Of a DNA stretch of 64,000 nucleotides, positions 45,976 through 58,192 are shown piece by piece. Location: the NCBI GenBank assembly GCA_020465985.1, contig JAANYP010004425.1:62865-126864 (forward strand). Direction: 5' to 3'. The stretch is from Centrapalus pauciflorus. Its lineage: Eukaryota; Streptophyta; Magnoliopsida; Asterales; Asteraceae. Made by a program: the position numbers and the translations under genes. Each line of letters opens with the position of its first letter. Positions within the stretch are counted from its first letter, which is position 1. The notes under the pieces were generated by a model. The model was not told the DNA's origin, did not search any database, and saw only the letters and a list, made by a program, of their open reading frames with translations.

Positions 45976-47223
45976 TCGCGGTGGGTCATCTCTCTTTGAT
46001 TGGGATGAGACACCCCCGACATTGGGCTTCGAGACTGACCCTTTGCTCTCATCGGGTTTTGGATTTCTGCAGAGCTTTGATAAGTGACCCGTAAGACCAC
46101 ATCGGAAACATGGATCATTCCTCTTCGGACAGTTTGGACGAAGGTGTCCAACTTCCCCACAGCAGTGACAGGTTGGACCCGCCAGATTACAAGGTCCAGA
46201 ATGCATCTTGCCACAAGTGGAACATGGCTTTCGCGATTCAGATGATGAAGATCTGGCTTGAGATCTTGATTGTGACTGGTTTTGTGGCATGGATTGAGAT
46301 TGAGCCGGAATACGAAACTTAAAGGAATTCTGAGATGAACGATTAACATTCTGAGAAGTTTCATTCTTTGCTTTCTTAGGGGGTGGCAGATCAGGATCAA
46401 CGCGAGATACTTCATACTCCCTAAGCAATGCAAATTCTACCGCCTTATCAAATGAAGGTACATCTCTATTCTTTACAAACTCGCGGATGTCCTTTCGAAG
46501 TCCCTCGACAAAGTAATAAGCCTTCTGTTTATCATCATAAATCAACTCCCTTGCAAACTAGGATTTGGCATTATACTCCCTAACATACTCATCCACACTT
46601 CGAGTCCCTTGATGTAGATTGAGAAATTCCCTCTTCAGCTTCTGAACGGATACTTCGGGGCAGAACCGCTTATTGAAGCGGGTTTTAAATTGTTCCCAAG
46701 TCATGGTCTCAATAAGATCAGCTCCAACGGTGTCAGTAATGTCATCCCACCATACTAATGCTGCACCCTTCAATAAGCTAGATCCATACTTAACTTTATT
46801 TTCATCATTAACCTTTGTCACCCAAAACAATCTTTCGATGTCCTTAACCCAATCATGAGCTTTCTCCGGGTCAATGCTTCCATGAAATTCAGGTGGTCTG
46901 CATCCCATGAAATCCTTATATGAACAACCCTTCTTACTTGACTTGGAGGAGGAGTCATGTTTAGATCTTTTCTTGCCTTTCTCTTGATCGTTACCTCCTT
47001 CTTTTTCCATGTTATTACTAAGCGTGGCTTGAATGATCTCCACGTGACTAGCCATCATAGCTTCTTGACGACGAGTATGCTCCTCTAACATCTCTGTCAT
47101 TCTACCCAGTAAACGTAATTCTCTAGCATTAAACTCTTCATTGTCAGAGGATTCTTCATGGTCATCATTTTCTAGTCCTCGACCAATGTCTTGGTCGTTT
47201 TCCCAATTAGGGTCGTTTTCCAT
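45976..47223 (-). pseudogene. gag of element D (one nonsense codon)
   Basis: The ATG at 47,223 starts MENDPNWENDQDIGRGLEND with an acidic N-terminus and a short helical stretch (LRLLGRMTEMLEEHTRRQEA). The capsid (Retrotrans_gag) core follows: GCRPPEFHGSIDPEKAHDWV, LVWWDDITDTVGADLI and FLNLHQGTRSVDEYVREY. A TAG at 46,558 replaces Lys in AKS-FAREL. The frame then continues to a Ser/Gln-rich tail and two zinc knuckles (CHCCGEVGHLRPNC, CFRCGLTGHLSKLC), preceded by a CSTCGKMHSGPC motif. It starts about 180 bp inside the PBS. Confidence 0.87.
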
Positions 47224-47401
47224 CTAGCAAAATAGATATCAAGAGAAATGGGTTAGGAGTTTAGAAATTTCCTATTTCTACCCATCCTAGGCAAGATCAT
47301 TCCTTACTTATTACTATTAATCATACCTTAGGCGTTTAGGTCAATATCATTACCTAGTTTAAGGCTAAGTACCTCAAAGATACTCAACTCACTTAAACCA
47401 T

Positions 47402-47415
47402 GGGCTCTGATACCA
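47402..47415 (-). promoter_or_regulatory. Primer-binding site of element D (initiator tRNA-Met)
   Basis: On the minus strand TGGTATCAGAGCCC, a perfect plant iMet-type PBS, four bases inside the LTR end GTGTTACA. Confidence 0.9.
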
Positions 47416-47419
47416 AACT

Positions 47420-49867
47420 TGTAACACCAAACTCTAATTAACAATAACAGTAATAATAATCAATATTTCTAACGAAAATTCGGCATGACCTATTCGTAAA
47501 ATCAATAATCCAACCTATATTTCCGGATTCAAAATTAACTACAAAATACATTTCTAATTCATCAAATTCCAAATACAATTTTCCCAAAACAAATCAGAGT
47601 TTTTTTTATGCGCTTAAAACGCTCATGGATCTAATAATCTATACATAAATATGACCTTGATTATATCTAACCAAAACACAAGGTTCAATGCCACCTATTA
47701 CATCATTTGATGACCACAAGCTCATCTCAATCAATGGAATTAAGTACATCAACCTTCATCAAGCTTACATAGTCATAAGCCAAGATGAGTCATATCATAA
47801 GGGTGATCTACCCATTCCCAAAATTGAATGCATGTAAATGTACCAAAAAGGGCTATCCTGCTCGAAAATGCTACTTCAAAAATTACTAGTGTCTATCTTC
47901 TCCTTCCCATTGCCTTCTATACCTGAAAGGTGTAAATCAATGAATTGGTTAAGCAATAGTGCTTAGTGAGTGACTAGATCAATGATGTACTACATTCAAA
48001 AGCTAACCGGATTAATAAACCTGCAAGACATGAATCATCACAATAAAACATTATTATATAAGAGATATCAAAGAAGATGAGACATATCAAGAGGGAGACT
48101 CTTGATAATGTCACGACAACACTACACACTATGAGTACATCCAGTGAGTGTGTAGTACCAAAAATCATCGGGGCCCGCAGTACCCGGCATCGTACTCCCG
48201 CCAACAATGAAGTACGGCATTATACTCCGAGATCAACGGTAATATGGCTATAATGTACATCACACACAGTAATGTACTATGTAATAAACCCTGTAATAAA
48301 CATGTACATGTTAAGATTAACCACATAATTCAATTAAGGTAAATGAATAAGCATAACCATCACAAATAAATAAGGTAAGGCATAAGCATGAGGCAATTAG
48401 TATGATAATAAGAAACGAGCAAGTAACATCAAGTATGTGGTACACATATATCACTAGTACTTACTATCAATGCATAAAGGATCCCATCATTATCAAGTCA
48501 ACTCAATATATAGGAATAGAGTTAGCACAAGTCTCGCCACAAGCTCCAAGAGTCGCCGAAATTAGCTACAATACACCTAGACACAACACGTGATCACCAA
48601 GCATGTTAAAAGCCAATAAAAACTCTTAAACTAAGCTTACATCTACTTTAATGAACTTATAAATATGGTTCAAAGTTAATTATTAAAAGTTAGAATATCC
48701 CTTAATCATTGTTTAAAGTCTAAATTTTCATGTTTTAGTATGTGATTGGTGATTCTAAGGCTTAAACAACCCAACTCAACACTTGTGTGGCATAACCACA
48801 CATTTTTGGTTCCTTCAAGAAAGTTTCATACATCATTTGAAAGACTTATAAGTTCCATAATCCTATTTTGACTTTACAATACTCTAAACCCTTAATTTAG
48901 AAGTGGAAAACACGTATAAGACCCAAGCCGAACCAACCGAAGCTCAAAATTCATTTTGCAAATCAGTGGGTTGGTCACGCCATGACTAGGGGAGGGTCAC
49001 AGCGTGACCATCTATCCCAGCCCTGGTCTACTCATTTTTCTTGACTGCACATCACAAATCTTGCCCAAAACTCCATTTTGCAACTTGTTCAACTTAAACC
49101 CTTTTGCATAGACTTCAAATACACATTATAAACACTTTTTAAATTCATTTTAACATCAATGATTCCTTCATTTGATTCCTACAAAGTCTAGGTTTAATCA
49201 TCATTATCCCATTTGGGTTCATACAAGTTTCATTATCAACATCACAATGGAATCCTTCAATACACTTACAATAGTTGTAAATAACACTTATATACTTGAA
49301 TGGTTCATATTTAATGTTCAAGTTTACTCTTTTCTTGGGTTTGTCAAAAACCTAGTTCTTCCATTGATGAATAATTTAAGATGATGAAGATAAGATACTC
49401 ATGAAGAAGATGAAGTAATGGTTACTTACCACAATGGTTCTCTTTTGACTTCAAAGATTCAACTTGTGATGAAGCTCTCCTTGTGTATGTGCAGAAGAAA
49501 TGGTTCCAAAATCGTGGGAGAGAAAGAAGAGGGAGGCTTAAATCAAGTGGTGATGAAGTCTCTAGACCAATCACATATTTTCTTAAAAAAATCTGATTTT
49601 TACTTTTGAAATTTGCAATTTAGTCCTCAGATTTCTTTCTCTCATTTAATTAGGTCACTAGAGTTTGATTTATACTAATTTATCCCTATTTAGTCACAAT
49701 TCCTATTCTAAATGATTGATGGCATTGAATCGTATGGTACAAGTCTCTAAAGCATGCGTATTAATTGCATTTCAATCCCTTGTTATTCATTTGGTAAGAT
49801 AATAATTATTTAAATACTTAGAAAATTTCGATAATTTAAAAGGGTACCTAATATGACGGATGTTACA
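47420..49867 (-). mobile_element. 5' LTR of element D
   Basis: 2,448 bp, plus-strand ends TGTAACACCAAACTC and GACGGATGTTACA. A donor-like CATTGTG|GTAAGTAACC lies at 49,429 in its transcribed part. A pair of CG-containing motifs lies near 48,974-49,010 (ggtcacgccatgac and ggtcacagcgtgacc). The flanks of the element do not match (AGAAA left of 38,892, ATTAA right of 49,867), so no TSD is seen. Confidence 0.9.
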
Positions 49868-50995
49868 ATTAAGCAAATTTTTATGAAACTGGACCCTAAA
49901 TATATGGATAAAATATATATAATCGTATTGTTAACATAAAATATACACACCTAATCGTATTGGTCCAATTATATCCCGATTAGTGGATTGATACGTGTCG
50001 GGATTGTGATTACGTGTCACCGGATTATTATTTTTCGTGGATTAAGTATATATTTGAGATCACGGGATTAAATGGGTTGAAAGGTATTAATAGTGAAAAT
50101 ATGATATCGGGTTCGGGTTATTGGGTTCGGGGCTTCTAAAAATAGAAATTATATGTAATGCTCTCATTTTTCTCCATTTCCTTATTTGGAAATTTAAGAA
50201 GTGCATCGTGTGTGTATGTGTGTCAGTCTCAACATCAAGAAACCTTCGAAAAAGCAAGGATTGATTTTGGAATTTTGCCTCCAAATCACCATCTCCATTT
50301 TTGTGTGTTCTTGAGCTCAAGGAGGTAAGAAATCTTGAAATAGTTTCTGAAATTCGAGATATGTATGGTTGCGTTGTGTAAAATAGTTACTAGGTTTGTA
50401 TGAGCTGATATATGTGTTTTGGTTGGCTGGAAATCGAAGTTTTGGGGTGTTTATACCCTCGGTCAGAGCTGTTCGACGAACAGAGGAGGAACCAGACAAC
50501 AGGGATCGCGGTCGCGACGCGACCAGCGTGGGCGCGGTCGTGATGAGTGTTGAGCGCGGGCTGCGATTGGGGTCTTTGGGCCGGGTTCTGTTTGGGGTTT
50601 TGGGATCGGTTTGGGGTTGTTTGTTAGGTCCGGGTCAACTATAGAGTCGTGTTTGGGTCTGTTTTGTATACCAGTTGGGTCTGAATTAACAGTCTGGGAT
50701 CCGTGTGATTACAGGGACGAGCAGGCAACGAGCCGAATCAGATCGGGGGATTTGAGAGTTCTGTGAACCAGACAAGTGAGTACTCGAGTTCTTTTCTAAA
50801 TGCGCACCCTTTTTGAGAGTTTAGCCGTGTAGCTATTATATTATATGTGATGTGTATGAGACAGGGACATGAAACTCAGGTATGATTCTATCTCGTTATA
50901 TGTGTTGTGTATGCATGATATGAGATCTATTCCAGGGAGTCTGTGATGAGTCCCATACGGACAGTGACTCGCGATAAGGGATCGCGTGGGTTGTG
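49868..50995 (+). mobile_element. LTR F, left part (plus strand, split by LTR G)
   Basis: A Ty3-type LTR read on the plus strand that resumes at 54,508. It has a donor-like AGGAG|GTAAGAAATC at 50,325 and a cluster of CG-rich motifs at 50,500-50,570 (ggatcgcggtcgcgacgcga, ggcgcggtcgtgatgag, gagcgcgggctgcga). Its start is lost against the LTR of element D. Its right end joins 54,508 with a possible GGGTT duplication at 50,991-50,995 and 54,508-54,512. Confidence 0.65.
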
Positions 50996-51799
50996 AAACA
51001 CCCATAAAACAATAATACATATTTAAGTGTCATTTTCAATAATTAATACATCATACTTGCGGAATTAGGGTAGAATTTAAAACTTTTACAACTAATGCAT
51101 CATAAGTGATGCATCTGAATAACAACTATTAAATCTACAAGGTTACAGGTCATGATCCTGCAAACGAATAGTCAAGGCCAAGAGGTCGACTAACCCAAAC
51201 CCAACACAATCACCAAAGCATACCGTTAGTCTCGAGTCTACAATCTTCGACAACAAAGAAGAATAAATACTTCCCGCTCGATAGCTCAAAACCTGAAAAA
51301 GTTAACAACTAAAAGGGGTAAACAACAAAAGTTGTTTAGTGAATTCTAAGATTAATATAAATAACAATTACATGCTAACCATGTCTAACCAACACATATT
51401 TTCTAACAACCAAAGATATAAGGGCCAATGATGGCCAATGCAAAGTTAGAATGGGATCACCTCATCCTCGTTGAGGACTATCGGTTTCCCACATCAATTA
51501 TTTACCTATTCGAATTCACAACAAGATGCCTCATCTCACTGAGGATTATTAGCATTCTCAACATTTATCAATGTCACATGTTCCACCGTCACCGCCCGGC
51601 CTAGCCGAGTCAAGGTGGGGAACCAACTCAGCTCTTGGAATCCACTACACCGCTAGACATAGTCGAGCCAAAGTGGGGATTCCAACGCGTGTCATAGTAG
51701 CACGTTGTAACGCTTTTACAAAGCTGCCTTACCAAATCGGCACGTTACATTACCACAGTACGTACTACTAATGACTCCAATTCAAAGGTGAGAACAAAA

Positions 51800-51955
51800 T
51801 GCTTGCGGCCCAACGTGTCACAATCATCGCCACGAAGGCGGCCCGTTACCGTCCTCACATGATGTCAACACCGACACTAGGATATAACTCATGCTTGCAG
51901 CCCAACGTGTCATAATCATCGCCCGCAGGCGGCCCGTTGCCGTCCTCACATGAGA
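51800..51955. repeat. Tandem duplication (~93 bp) inside LTR G
   Basis: atgcttgcggcccaacgtgt (51,799) and atgcttgcagcccaacgtgt (51,891) start two copies that both continue with ggcggcccgtt(a/g)ccgtcctcacatga. The copies are adjacent. Confidence 0.85.
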
Positions 51956-52033
51956 TAATCTCATCCCAATCCAATAACCACATACCCCATGGTCGTCTAG
52001 GGTTCCCTATCAAAGTCGGGAGTGGTATTGCCT

Positions 52034-52096
52034 CTAGCAAGTACGAGGCTGTCCCTAGCAAGTACGGGACTGTCCCTAGCAAGTACGGGACTTCCG
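52034..52096. repeat. 21-bp minisatellite (3 units) in LTR G
   Basis: ctagcaagtacgaggctgtc / ctagcaagtacgggactgtc / ctagcaagtacgggacttcc. The unit length of 21 keeps a Pro-Ser-Lys-Tyr-Gly frame open, but no longer ORF supports coding. Confidence 0.9.
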
Positions 52097-53284
52097 ACAA
52101 TGCAAGTACGTCGGCATCCGGCATCCAAAGGGGCCATGAATAATCCATGGACATCCAAAGGGGTCCAAAACGCATTCCACAACAAATTAGGGTTCAAGAG
52201 GACTCATGAGAGTCTATAATGGTCCATGAGACCAATTAAGGAAACCGCCCATGTGGATCTACTAATCGTTCTTAAATAATGGTTCTAACATATCATCGGG
52301 GTTGTTTGACAATACTAATAAACCTACCGGTTAAATAGTCCTTTATGCCCGAATCATAATCAATTAGATTGTCACGAAGGCGACCCAATATACAACTTAA
52401 AGATTCATGCATATATCCCAACTATTATTAATCAATCACAAAAGTGAGTAGTCCAACCTACGAGATCATCAAACGTGAATTACTAACTTCCAACCAATAT
52501 TATTCATACAGATAAGCGGTTAGACATATTATATAAATTTCATAACAAACCAATACACAACTATGTCAACTATCATGGAAATTCACTTTTCAATTCATGA
52601 TGCATGACAACATGTTCAATAAGGCTGCAATGAATCCATCTATAGCATGTGAATATGCATGATCAAGTAGCATGTTATCAACAAAGGCATAAACAAAAAT
52701 TAACATGTAATCATTCATCTACATTAGTCCTAGAACTCACAGTGATTGGTTTAGAAGATTCCAAAGCCTTCCAATAAAGCCACAATAGCCCGGAGAATGG
52801 CTAAAGCTTGCAATCAAGCTCCTTTCGACCCAATTCACCTAGAAGCATTCATAACGCGTACACGTAAGCCCCCGAATACAATATAAGCCCCTAAGAGTAG
52901 GCTAAGGGTATTGGGTTATCAAACCGAAAGTACTAAGTTCATATGAGACCTTAGGAGTTCCGGACTCGATCCAAGGCCCTCAAACCCTTTAAACACTTAA
53001 TTTAGAGGTGCAACGAACGTATAAGACCCAAGCATCGACCCCCAACCAAGAAAAATCCAATTTTGGGCCAGAAATATGGTCATGGTGCGACCAAGAGGTT
53101 AGTCGTGCCGCTACCCACCTCCTGGACAGCTCCCAGCTCATTTTTTGAGTCAAAAATGCACACCAAACTCCCAAAACCTCCACAAACGTTTTCGTAACTT
53201 TGGAGGGACTTTACCAACAATATAAATAGCATATTAAGGTCACTTATACACCTATAAACATATTAGAATGATTTCATAACATTC

Positions 53285-54200
53285 CATGATTCCATGGAGC
53301 TCATACGGACTCCGAACGAGTCCGAAAATGACCGAAAACTCCAATCGACAACACCAAGCTCCAATTGAGCTTGTAATCAATTCAAATCAGTTCGATAACA
53401 ATATTTGACATGTTTAGGCTATGATTAGGCATTAATAATATATTCAAACATTTAATTCAACCCAAAAATGATTAGGAACTCGTTGAGGCATTTCACCGAA
53501 CACTTGGCGTGCGGTTTCGACTTAAAACACCAATTTGAGTTCTTGCACATACTTTGTGTTTCCCAACTCATGCAAACACTTTAATAACACAATTGAACAC
53601 TTTAAAAACATATTATACAATAACATAGCATTTTATTACTTCATGGAGTTCATACGAACTCCAAATGGGTTCTAAATGACCAAAACTCAAACTAAGCCTT
53701 CAAAACTTCAAATGAGTTCCTACTAGCTTCTATTTAATTCCATTGTTATAAATAACATATTTGGGCTATGTTTATGCATTCAATTTATATTTAATCATTC
53801 AATTTAACCCAACATTGGTTAAGAACTCATTGTGGCATTTCACCGAACACTTGGTGTGCGGTTTTGGCTCCAAACACCAATCTTGAGCCTTTGCTCGAGT
53901 TTAACCCCAACCAATACATGAAATCATCAATCTAACATATTTAGACTATTTTATACCGTTTCCACACATTTAAATCATAAAAGATCATCAATTGGTTCAT
54001 ATGAACTCTTTTGAGTTCATAAATGGGTTAAAACCCAAATCACTTCATCAAAGCTCCAAATGAGCTTATATTAAATTTCATTTGATTCCATATCAACATT
54101 TAACATATATGGACCAAGATTTAGCATATTTTTTATTACCAAAACAACAAACTCAAATCCATAACCCATTGAAGCTCATTTGAGCCCTAGATTGGGTTCA
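53285..54200. repeat. Decayed ~350-bp repeat modules in LTR G
   Basis: catggagctcatacggactc (53,293) and catggagttcatacgaactc (53,642) start related modules, and both continue to gcatttcaccgaacacttgg (53,488 and 53,836). A third, weaker start is ggttcatatgaactctttt (53,994). Confidence 0.75.
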
Positions 54201-54507
54201 AACCAAAACTAACTCAAACTACCAATGTAGTTGCATATTATGGCTCCATTTTGATCATATAACAACATATTAAAAGATTGGAGCCATTACAAAACATTTC
54301 AGCATAAAGCCATTTAGGGTTTCATCTCCAAAAATGGAGGAAAAGAGAAACAATGGAGAGAAAGAATCAAGGAGGTTTTTATACCTTCAATAAAACTCCA
54401 AATATCAAAGATTAGCCTTCAATCTTCAACCTTTGATCATCAAACTCCAAAAAAACCCTAGCCTCCTTCTTCTTTTCTCTCTTCTTTCTTTTGCACAATG
54501 GAGCCAT

Positions 54508-55102
54508 AGGGTTTATGCTAACAACTACTGTGTACGGTTTGTTAGCCGGGGAAGGGTCTCCATAGGGATTGTGCATTGTGTTTCAGATCTCATTCTTTTG
54601 TGATTATACCTGAGATGTGTGTTGGGTGCCAGGGACGGGGACATGGACTGCTATGCGTGTTATGTGCTACGTGTTTGTGCTATGTGATTATTGTGCAGAG
54701 TCTAACCCTCGCGTACTCACAAGCTTTCCAGCTTACGTCTTCGAGTATAACGTGTTCAGGGAATCAGAAAGGAATTCAGCAGCAGCAACCACCGAGATAA
54801 AACTGGGGATTGACTTGAAGACTTATATTTGTTTTGAGTAATGAGTAGGACTGCATGTGATAGTTCTTTTGGGAATATGTAATCAATATGTGTATGTGTA
54901 TCTGATAGTCAGGGATATTATATTAGTTTAATCAGGGTGATCTGTACTAAACTGCGATTATGCTATTAACCTTTTGTGTAAATTTTTAAATTAGCAGTGA
55001 TATGCATTATCCATTGACACGTGTATTCTGAATTTCCTGCGTTATTGCCACTTATGATTTTGTGTTAAAGTGACATTTTTGTGAATCGAGATCGGTGTTA
55101 CA
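54508..55102 (+). mobile_element. LTR F, right part
   Basis: Continues F after the G insertion (tatgctaacaactactgtgt acggtttgttagccggggaa). It ends ..GAGATCGGTGTTACA at 55,102. The next bases (gaaagaacgtaat) hold no PBS and no element body, so F is solo or truncated. Confidence 0.65.
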
Positions 55103-55420
55103 GAAAGAACGTAATATATAATCAGTTAATTGAATATTATTAACTTCAGGAAAAAAACAAATAAGAAAATATAATAAGACGATACGATTTAACTAAAACC
55201 GAGCAAAAATATAATACAAATTTTTTTATTGTAAATGTTAATTTTTTTTTACTATGAAGAATTTACATTGTAAAGTTAAAAAAAAATTATATAAAATTAT
55301 TTTAAAGAGATATGATATTTTAATTTAAGTTGGATAAATAAGATATTTGAAGGTTTAGTGCAAGAAGAAATAAGTAAGGGCATAATGGTCATTAATTAAT
55401 AATCAATATTAAATATGAGT
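55103..55420. other. AT-rich stretch, nothing recognised
   Basis: No ORF, repeat or element end was recognised between LTR F and the tandem duplication. Confidence 0.4.
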
Positions 55421-55927
55421 TTTAAATGTTATAAAAATAATTAAATTAATGAATTTGGGTATATATGACATTAATAATGTTTAAGAGGGATATATGTGAT
55501 ATTAATTATTAAAATTAGGTATAGATGATATTATGATGTTTAGATGTGATATATATGATATTCAAATTTTAAGTATCCCTAAATTTAAACTTTAAAGTAA
55601 ATCAAATCTATCCAAAACTAATATGATTAATTTAATAACTAATTAACTAAACAATTTCAACAAACTCTATTATTCTTATAATTATTATATTACATATATT
55701 ATAAATATATTTTTAAAATCAACTCATCATAATTTAAAGGGAGGTGATTAGTACACAACAAAAATTTGTCATACATTGTAATTTTGTATGAAAATACTTA
55801 TTTTTAGAAGATAAAGCGTAACGATGATAAAAATACTTATTTTTAGGATTGATTTTGGATTGATTCTAACTCTTACTCTTAAATTTCTTAAACATTTTTA
55901 TAAACATTATTAATAATTCTTAAATTT
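55421..55927 (+). repeat. Tandem duplication, unit 1 (507-bp period), empty of foldback element
   Basis: Shares with unit 2 the phrases tttaaatgttataaaaataa, gaatttgggtatatatgaca, aagagggatatatgtgatat and ggaggtgattagtacacaac. At the site where unit 2 carries FB2, unit 1 reads gattaatttaataactaatt without an insert. Confidence 0.9.
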
Positions 55928-57746
55928 TTTAAATGTTATAAAAATAATTAAATTAATGAATTTGGGTATATATGACATTAATAATGTTTAAGAGGGATAT
56001 ATGTGATATTAATTATTAAAATTAGGTATATATGATATTATGATGTTTAGGTGTGATATATATGATATTCAAATTTTAAGTATCCCTAAATTTAAAATTT
56101 AAAGTAAATCAAATCTATCCAAGACTAATATAATTAATTTAAGGGTAAATTACAAATTTGGTCCCTGTGGTTATAGGGAAATTACGGATAAGGTCCTTCT
56201 ATAGAAGAAATTACAAAATCGATGTCTGTGGTTAACATTTTGTTATGGATTTGGTCCTTTGACCGATCTTTTTTTTTAATGACCATTTTACCCTTCAAAA
56301 TATAATAAATATAAGTAATTTATTTTTTTATAAAAAAAATTAAATAACAAAAAAAAAAAAACAATGAAAGTCTTAAATTATTAATAATTTACCTAAATTA
56401 ACTTTCTGCACACATAAACATCTACATCCAAACTACCCTCTTTTCTTCTTCGTGCACCACCGTAGCTCCGCCACTACTCACCACCGATAGCACCGCCGTT
56501 CTGTGAAGAAAATCAATTTCTAATTATCATCATAACTTAATTTCTAATTGTTTGGTTCAAACACCAAAGTCGTTAGAGAGTAAGGTTTTGAGGATGGTGG
56601 CGGGAGGATTTGTGAATGGCCGTCGTCTAGAATCGTTAGGATGGTGGCGGTGGGAGGATAAGGGTTCCAGGCTTTCATCATCACGATTTATGCCTATCAT
56701 AATTTGATGCAGATATTATTCTTCAGTTATGCAATATAGTCCCATGTCCGATGTTTACATCCAAGTAGAGATAAAATGAAAGTACAAATATATGCAAACA
56801 TTTATGAAAACCTCTCCCAACCATTCATAGCCATCGGCCAGAAGTCATTTGGTAACTGCAAAGGTGAATTTGATTTGGGACTTTTATTGAAATTGCAGCA
56901 ACCGCCTACACCACATAGAGTCTATCCTTTTATTTCGAACTGAAGCATGTACGACGTCTTCATCAACTCCGACTCCCTAACAGCTTGGAAAATCGCCTCT
57001 ATTTCTTCGTTCACCTGGACCTGGATCTATTTGAACCACAAAGCATGGATCCGTTAGAGAGAGACGAGATCGAATAGAAGTTGGCTGACCAATGGTGGCG
57101 GGGTGGCTGACCGGTGGTGGCGAGATCAAATGGAAGTTGGCCTGGATCTGGATCTAATTGAACCACAAATTCAAGGTTGGTGGTGGGCTGGTGGCGGCAG
57201 GATGGCTGGCCGGAGGGTGGGTACTGGTGATCGAACGGAAAGAGAGAGAGGGGTAAAGATAGTTTCTTTAGAGAAAAAAAATATTTGTTAATAATTAAAA
57301 TAAAATAGAGTTTTGAGCTTTTTTTATTATTTGTTTTTATTAAAAAGAAAGTTCATTACCTATTTTTATAATTATGTCAAGGGTAAAATGGTCATTTAAA
57401 AAATAATGATCGGTCAAAGGACCAAAACCGTAACAAAATGTTAACCACAGACATTGAATTTGTAATTTCTTCTATAGAAGGACCTTATCCGTAATTTCCC
57501 TATAACCACAGGGACGAAATTTGTAATTTACCCTTAATTTAATAACTAATTAACTAAATAATTTAAACAAACTCTATTATTCTTATAATTATTATATTAC
57601 ATATATTTATAAATATATTTTTAAAATCAACTCATCATAATTTAAAGGGAGGTGATTAGTACACAACAAAAATTTGTCATACATAGTAATTTTGTATGAA
57701 AATACTTATTTTTAGAAGATAAAGCGTAACGATGATAAAAATATTA
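55928..57746 (+). repeat. Tandem duplication, unit 2, interrupted by FB2
   Basis: Same sequence as unit 1 but split at 56,142/57,534 by FB2. It ends at gataacgatgataaaaat-like phrase near 57,745, after which the two units diverge. Confidence 0.9.
56143..57533. mobile_element. Foldback element FB2 (MULE-like), 1.4 kb, 9-bp TSD
   Basis: Ends GGGTAAATTACAAATTTGG and its inverse. The 9-bp duplication TTAATTTAA lies at 56,134-56,142 and 57,534-57,542. The terminal inverted repeats are about 170 bp with few differences (aaattacggataaggtcctt and ttctatagaagaaatt in both). The interior is more GC-balanced, with GGTGG-rich stretches (about 56,595, 56,640, 57,090, 57,175) and a 62-codon frame of low complexity at 57,103-57,291. 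No transposase was found. The empty site in unit 1 of the duplication confirms the borders. Confidence 0.88.
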
Positions 57747-58192
57747 GTAAGAGTTAGATAATCACTTTATATGAAATTTAATCTGAACCATGAAATTTAA
57801 TAGGGATAATTACTAAAATAGCCAAATCTCATCCATTTATTCACTTTTTAGCCACTTTATATACATTTTACCAAAATAGCCACACTTTACGTTACCACAT
57901 TTACGTGATAGTCACAATTTACGTGATTTGTATTTTTTTTTTCATTTTTTAATACATTACGTTACAAAAACATAAATTGTTGTTATGACCGCACGTATGA
58001 CCAACGGGGGAACCACACATCCTCAATGAGGTCAAAATCTTTTCATCTACAGCAATATCTTACTGTGGGATGGCTTGATTAGAGGCAGTCGTCGAAGTGC
58101 GTATGGTACAGGACCTCATCGTCAGTCTCATTTGAAGAAGGAAGATTACAGAGTTAGGTCATATACTCGGTTAGATAGGATTCGATCGGACC
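57747..58192. other. Upstream region of the paladin-like gene
   Basis: 57,790-57,925 has repeated 'aaatagcca' phrases typical of dispersed repeats (tactaaaatagccaaatct, ttaccaaaatagccacactt). From about 57,980 the composition becomes balanced (gaccaacgggggaaccacac, gtcgtcgaagtgcgtatggt) and probably forms the 5' untranslated region. No convincing TATA box is fixed. Confidence 0.4.

Larger units (their letters stand above)
50996..54507 (-). mobile_element. LTR G, 3.5-kb LTR nested in LTR F
   Basis: It begins TGTGAAACACCCATAAAAC (first T at about 50,995) and ends near ..CACAATGGAGCCATA. Read on the minus strand it shares with the LTRs of D a conserved segment: 'gggtcttatacgt' followed by 'tctaaattaag(g/t)gttt' (52,985-53,030 here, 48,885-48,925 in D). 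There is no PBS, PPT or gag-pol, so it is a solo LTR. Its inner half carries decayed ~350-bp modules at 53,290, 53,640 and 53,990, and a diverged copy near 54,170. Confidence 0.6.

Noticed and set aside
47402..47415. tRNA gene fragment
   Set aside because: The match to the tRNA-Met 3' end is the primer-binding site of element D; no cloverleaf follows.
52022..52143. Coding repeat with Pro-Ser-Lys-Tyr-Gly units
   Set aside because: A 21-bp minisatellite inside LTR G; no longer reading frame or start context supports a gene.
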